From assembly GCF_047511655.1 (NCBI RefSeq), contig NC_133396.1, positions 132,937,490-133,001,489 of the forward strand: a stretch of 64,000 nucleotides of DNA. The letters are read 5' to 3'. Positions 58,240 to 64,000 of the stretch are shown here, piece after piece; the first letter of the stretch is position 1, and every line of letters begins with the position of its first letter. The notes beneath the pieces are model-generated. The model saw nothing but the letters and a program-made list of their open reading frames with translations, made no database searches and was not told where the DNA came from. A program made the translations under genes and the position numbers. The stretch comes from Castor canadensis. Its lineage: Eukaryota > Chordata > Mammalia > Rodentia > Castoridae.

Positions 58240-58830
58240 GAGTTACACAGATACCCCACCTCAAGGTCGTGGAGATAACTTCCACTCCTTCAGAGGGGGC
58301 TATGCCTGGTGGCTTCCTTCCAAATGGCACAGGATGGGAGGAGGGGAAGAGTAACGTAGCCATGGAGAAACCCAAGGTTACCAGCAGTGATAATTCGTGT
58401 TAATGGCACATTTTTGTTTACCGTATTCCTCCCCAAAACCCATAACCCCAAACGAACCATAATATCAGACAAATCCCAATTGAGATACAATGTACAAAAT
58501 ACCAGTACTCTGCAAAATTATAGTAGTCATTGAAAACTGCCACAGACAAGATGAGCTTAAGGGAACTTGACAGCGAAATGATACATAGTATCCTGAATGA
58601 GATCCTGAAACAGAAAGAGGACATTACACTAAAACCAAGAAAATCTAAACAAGCAATGAACATTTCTTACCATTGTACCAATTTTAGTGCATTAATTATG
58701 ACAAATGTATCATACGTATATGATGTTAGAAACAAGAGACAGTAAGTTTGTGAGATAGGGGCGCTCTCTGTACTATTTTTGTAATTTTCCATAAATATAA
58801 AGCTATTATAAAAGAAAAAGATTTTAAAAC
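58240..58830 (+). repeat. L1ME-type LINE 3' UTR, forward
   Basis: 'tgcctggtggcttccttcca', 'tattcctccccaaaacccat', 'atcagacaaatcccaattga', 'gagatcctgaaacagaaaga', 'ggcgctctctgtactatttt' and a terminal A-rich 'ttataaaagaaaaag' follow the ancient L1ME 3' UTR in order. The 71-codon forward frame and reverse frames here are repeat-derived. Confidence 0.7.
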
Positions 58831-59890
58831 CTATGAGTCACAAGTTGTTATTCTTGAATAAATCTAATGTATTATTTTCCAAAAGATATTTATTAATGTA
58901 ATAATATTCACTACCTCTATCTACCATCTAAAATGAAAAAGAAAAAGAAGGATGGATGGACTCAAAAAGGCATACATACCAATCAATTTGAAGCAAAAAT
59001 TTCATGAAACAACATGTATTTGCTTTCTTTGTGCATTTATGTTTTCTTTTTATTCTATTCTCATTCACTTATGAAATTCTGGGACTCACCATTATCATGT
59101 CATTACTTACAGCTTAAAGAATGTGACTTTGAATATTAATTAATCCAAAAATATTCCCACAATACCAGAAGGCTAAAATGACTTCTAAAATATTTCCATT
59201 TTAAAGTGTTATGCTAAAACAATGCTTAGTATTTTTTGGGCTCTTACTACATTTTCTTAGACAAAATAAATGAACTTGCTAAGTTAAATGATTGGTCATT
59301 CACTTTTGATAGCTTACCAAAGTAATTTTAATATGCCTTAAATTTTGCATTATTTAAAAATCACATTAAGTATGCCATCAGCAACTTTTTAAAACTATTA
59401 GACAAGATTTTAAAAATTACCTTATCTTTAGAAGCAGTAACATTGTACAGATTGCTTCAAAAACTGATTTACTAAATTTCCAAAAAATAACAACTTAATA
59501 AGCATTTAATAATTACGTATACTACATGACTATCAATTTTGACTTTACGAGAGTTGCTTAAATGGCAGGGTACCTAATTATTTAATATACTTATTCAGAA
59601 GTACATTGTAAAGTGATGGGAGGCATTGAATTATCATCAATTGGTGTAACGTTAAATATATTATGAATTAAACTTATACAATTTTTCTTCCACACAATCT
59701 TGAATCTTGCTTTACTATTAGATGAAAAATTCTACAAATTAATATTTTCTAGTTTCAGACAAGAAATTTTAAATTTCTCTTTGCTTTTCTCTCTCCATCC
59801 CTCCTCTCCTCTTTTCCTTTCTCCTCTCTTTTAATTTTTTCTTCCTTTCCCTAGTACTTTGCTCTAACTTCCAAGGGACTAAGTAAGGTA
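58831..59890. other. Unique AT-rich sequence ending in a polypyrimidine tract
   Basis: Very AT-rich; 59770-59855 is a CT-rich low-complexity tract. Confidence 0.45.
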
Positions 59891-59894
59891 GGCA

Positions 59895-60900
59895 TGAGCC
59901 TAGGTGGGCACTGGAAATCCAGAAACCAGAGGAGCCCTGGGTGAGATATGGCAGCAGGGAGAGCGGATTATAAAGGGGAAGGATTCTGATGCCCACGAGA
60001 GCTCTTTGGATCAGATATCTTAGATCTGTGTGGAACAAGGAGGGTATCAATGCAAGGGTGAGGGCTAGCAAGAGGTTATTGGTTATAGAGGGTCTGCTGA
60101 AATGAGTAAATATTGAAATGATGGATATGATAATGTTAAAGAAGAAGTTAAAATATGAAAGGGGTAAAAATAGAGTGAATAATGTGGTATTGAGTCAGAA
60201 TTAAGAACACTTGTAAAATATATATGGACTATATAGAAATAGACAAAAGTGTGCATATAGGAACGAATGCATGTACATAAAACACACAAATTCCCTTGCT
60301 GTGTCCACTGAGGTAGCAATGGGGACAGCCATTCCTTGTAGCAATAAACACACCTATCAGCCATATTTTGGGTTCTAAACACCACGTTCCTTGCCCCCGA
60401 CCCAGCTTCTGGTGGAAATGGCTGATCTCAGGGTGAGTGCACCAAAAATGGCAGGTGAGCCTGGAACATTTGGTTTAGCCAGCAGAAGTGCTCCAAGGAG
60501 GAAGGAAACACATCATTAGGACAGAGAGGTCATTTTGAAGAGGCTGCCACTGGCAAAATCTGAGCTAATAAGAAAACGAAAATATGACAGTAATAGATAA
60601 TAATCCATTGAATGAAATAAGAATTCATGAACTCATACTGATATTGATAAGTTGGGAGACCAATGATGAACAGGATGTTTAGAGTCTCAACTTGTGGCCT
60701 CATACCACCTTTATTCACTGCAAAGAGAGTGTAACTTCACTGTGACAAAGACTATGTGCTTTAATCAGGTCATCAAAATTACTGACACCATGATGGAACA
60801 AAATGATATTTTGAGCCCGCAGAGAAGAACCCAATGTCTTTTTTCTTGCATTTCCTTCAAAGATGCAAAATCTGAAGCTAATTATTAGAAAGGCCCAATA
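59895..60900 (+). repeat. Second L1ME-type LINE 3' region, forward
   Basis: 'gtgagggctagcaagaggtt', 'tgaaatgagtaaatattgaa', 'gtgtccactgaggtagcaat', 'gcaataaacacacctatcag', 'gaaatggctgatctcagggt', 'caggtgagcctggaacattt' and 'agatgcaaaatctgaagcta' are colinear with the L1ME 3' region. It lacks the terminal part present in the 58.2-kb copy, so it is a separate, 3'-shortened copy. Confidence 0.65.
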
Positions 60901-61216
60901 TATTTACTCTGCTCGAGCCCTCTGCATATAATCCATCTCCCATCTATGCTGGCCACTTGCTTGACCCACTCCTGTCACCACCTCTTCAGCTCCAAAACCC
61001 CATCATTCCACAGCCTTCTGGCTTCCTCCAAGGGAAGGGATGCTCTCTGCACTATCCCTTGTTAATATTAACTTAATTGGCTTTTATTTTAGTTTCACCA
61101 AATGTTTCTGCTAACAGATGGAGACCAATGTTTATTATAGGTACTTTGCAAAATAAAGAAATCACAATCTCAAATTAATTGCTGCATTTTAGTGTATGAT
61201 TAAAACATATGTTTAA

Positions 61217-61432
61217 GCTGGACAGGGTGGGACATGCCTATAATCCCAGCTACTCAAGAAGCAGAGGCAGGAGGATCATGAGTTTAAGGCTAGTTTGGGC
61301 AAAGTTAGTAAGATTCTATTTCAACAACAAACAAAGAAAAAAGACAAGTAAAAGGGATGGGATCACAGCTTAAGTGATGGAGTCCTTGCCTAGCATATGT
61401 GAGTCCATTGGTTCAATCCCCAGTACTGAGAA
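61217..61432 (+). repeat. Composite SINE (one Alu/B1-like unit plus ID-like unit)
   Basis: 'catgcctataatcccagcta' and 'gaggcaggaggatcatgagt' form the 7SL-type unit; 'gggatcacagcttaagtgat', 'ccttgcctagcat' and 'ggttcaatccccagtactga' form the ID-like unit. It looks like the simple two-part B1-dID layout. Confidence 0.8.
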
Positions 61433-64000
61433 AAATAGCACTTCTAATTTTTTCAGTGGAGATTATTTTTGATAAGTGAAGAGAGGTTATAAATGAGAGC
61501 ATTATGCCTACATCATACATTATTAAGGGCTAGCTTATAGTCAATTGTTCTTAATAATACTTCTTACCTTTTTATAAACATTAGTAACATTTTATGAAAA
61601 TAATTAACATTTGTGGTGTCGTTTTATGTCTGCATACTATTTTCCATATTAATTTATATAACTAATTTCAATTTTTGAACATTAAGAGTGTGTCCAATAG
61701 TCTTTCATTATAAAACTCAATTTCAATCTTCATGATGATTTCCTTATAACATAGAATTTCTAGAACAAGGAAAACTTCTATTTGTGAGATGATCATCTTT
61801 ACCCTCAAAATGCTCTTTACACGTAGCCATTTTTACTCTCACAGATAGGGTAAAAGAGAGTTTTTCTCTCCACACTTATGCCATATAATGTACTATAATT
61901 TTTAATATTTTCAATTTGTATTTTTATTTGTTATAATTTTTGATTGTGTGAGATCAAGCATTTAAACACATTTATTAGCTTCTTGTACTCTTGTCCTCAT
62001 GACTCATTAGTAACTTTTCTGAGCGTTCCCTAGGAAACTATATTAAAAATGTATATTTATTTTCATTATCATTTCAATTAGGTATTTATTTTTCTACTTC
62101 AACACATCAGAGGAACTATCTAAGAATTTCTGCCCTGCCCTTGGAAAGTTTGTAGACAGACAGGCAACAAAAGTGTGATGCAAAAGGAAAATATTTCATC
62201 AGACACTTACAAATGTGTTTGGAAATCTACTCAAAAAGGCATCAATTCTAGCTAGAGAGTCAGAAAAAAAATTTGGAAAGAATACTGCTACACTTGAGCT
62301 GGACTTAAAGAAGAAATGGGAGCTTGCCAGGTAGAGAAAACATCTAACACTAAGAACAAATAATGGAAGGACACCTGGAGCCATGGAAATAACTGGAATG
62401 TGTACAGAAGTCTGCTGTGGCTAGAATGTGAGGCTTATACCTGGTTCAACACACACACAGATTCTCTCGTCTATTATTTATTTAATGTACTAAAAAATTC
62501 CCATTTTAGCCATTTATAAATATAAGATTCTCATATCCTATTTTATCCATAAAATACGCTATAAAAATGAATGTGCGATGTCCTGTTTCTAATTTATACT
62601 GAGCAAAATATTTCCACAGAGGTCTCTGTTTCACTTATCAATCCAACCCTTACAAATTGGGGATCCTTTATTCAAAGATCCCCATTCATTTCTTCATTTA
62701 TTTTTAAAGTGTATGTAGAAACCCCACTATGTGTCAGCAAGCTATTTTAAAATTCACACTTTACATAAACTGTGTTTTAGTGATTCTGTGAGATTCTTCC
62801 TAATCGGTGCCAAAATTATTGATATTAACAGGCAGTAATCCCACTGGAACAAGAAATAGTCTGCACTTCCATACAGAAACAGATATTCCATATAGGAACA
62901 ATGTTAACTCTGTGAAAGGCACAGAGTTCAGTGGCACTGAACTCTGGCATGGTAAAGGCTCTTTGAATTTGCTAGAAGCATTTTAAGGCAGAATCTAGTG
63001 ACTAGAGCAATTTGCAATCAATTGTTATTACCAATGATGAAAAATTATTAAATAACCATCAAGAAAACTACACAAAAGTTGCAGCAAAGAAAAGGTGGTT
63101 ATTGACCACGTGTACTACTAACTGAAGATGTATTAAAAATTCAGACAAAAAGACTTCAGGGTGGAGCATAATGTTTTTGGAAGACACCTTTCCCTTCATC
63201 TCCAGCTGACAAAGCTGATGGTACCCACCAACATCTATTACATCCTCTCCCCGTCCTACAGGCAGAAGACTTCCCATCTACTTCTTCTTTGCTATGTTCA
63301 GGCGAAAATGTGGCATCTTCTTAAATGATGGCGAAGCCCAGGATGTCCTTTGAAACATGACACTCTGACAAGCTTCTCAGGATCTGCTGACCACACAATG
63401 GATTCCACTACTTGGGCTGAGTTGATGGTTTCTCATGAACGTATCCACTACAGGGATACCTACTCGGGTGAGATACATTGAATGCCAGCCACCCAGAATC
63501 TGCAGCACTGATTGTAGCAACGACACAAATCTGTCAGGGTTAGGTGGCTAATGTGAGTTCTAGGCTTCCAATTTGCGTCCTGATGTTGTGGGGTGTTCTT
63601 TCTAGCCTGTTTCTTACCAGTGTGAACCCAATCTCAATGTTCACTGCCGTAATTACCATCGGATGTATTTCCACTCTAGATTAATTCTGTACAAAAAAAG
63701 ATAGTAGCAACATTGTGATTTAAAAAGTGAAGATTAAAGTTTCCCCATTGCATAAAATAATATAATGATTAATTTGGGGATCTATTTTTGTATATTTCTA
63801 TTCACTATTCCCAAATAACTGTATGTGTGTGTTCCCCCATGTAAATGAGGAAAATTATCATAATCCAGAGGCAATCATCACCTTAATGATATTATTGTAC
63901 TGGATGCTGGCAGAAAAATTATAAGCAACGTTTTGAAATCGGGGAGCTGTTATTCCAGATGTCTACATTGGAGAGGTCAGTGGACATTATTCAATTAGAC
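61433..64000. other. Mostly unique intergenic sequence
   Basis: AT-rich to about 63050. 63060-63560 is less AT-rich with short open frames on both strands, but no protein family is recognised. Nothing else seen to the window end. Confidence 0.4.

Noticed and set aside
1..64000. CRISPR array, prokaryotic operon, phage or plasmid features
   Set aside because: No regularly spaced repeats, no dense coding, and clear mammalian introns and retroelements throughout.
1..64000. Exons of the expected neighbours PTPRC and NEK7
   Set aside because: None recognised; in human both are about 100 kb or more from ATP6V1G3, beyond the reach of this window.

Overview
This is a window of mammalian nuclear DNA. 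It is AT-rich, has long introns with GT-AG borders, and is dense in retrotransposon debris (L1, L2, MIR, MaLR-type LTRs, SINEs). The SINEs point to a rodent. They combine Alu/B1-like (7SL-derived) units with a 3' tRNA/ID-like unit (key strings 'tggctcaagtggtagagcac', 'ccctgagttcaaaccc', 'cagtac'). This arrangement resembles the B1-dID class and looks most like what I associate with beaver (Castor) or a close relative. The species call is inference; the mammal call is firm.

Only one protein-coding gene can be supported: ATP6V1G3, the G3 subunit of the V-type proton ATPase, on the + strand. It has three coding exons (12015-12096, 22783-22883, 26624-26797). They join in frame to 118 codons plus stop, the normal length of the family, with consensus splice sites. 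Intron 1 is about 10.7 kb and intron 2 about 3.7 kb. In human the gene lies between PTPRC and NEK7; I recognise no exon of either here, as expected from the large distances.

Layout: 1-11850 is upstream intergenic DNA with two MaLR-type LTRs, several MIRs, a composite SINE and a perfect 37-bp tandem duplication. 11850-12014 is the proximal upstream region of ATP6V1G3. 12015-26797 is the gene; intron 1 holds MIRs, an ID-type SINE with a perfect target-site duplication, an MLT1-like LTR and a 1.1-kb L2. Intron 2 holds an L2 tail, a reverse-strand composite SINE and a decayed second copy of coding exon 3 about 0.65 kb upstream of the real one. 26798-64000 is downstream intergenic DNA: composite SINEs (one with three Alu-like units and a clear target-site duplication), an L1 interrupted by a SINE and an LTR, a reverse-strand L1 (43.8-45.4 kb), two old L1ME-type 3' ends, a tRNA-Ile-like pseudogene at 57.4 kb, microsatellites and long unique stretches.

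I found no bacterial-type system, CRISPR array, operon or novel multi-gene system. The most interesting item is the exon-3 relic inside intron 2. Repeat boundaries are read by eye and approximate; family names are from memory of consensus sequences and were not checked with a repeat library.
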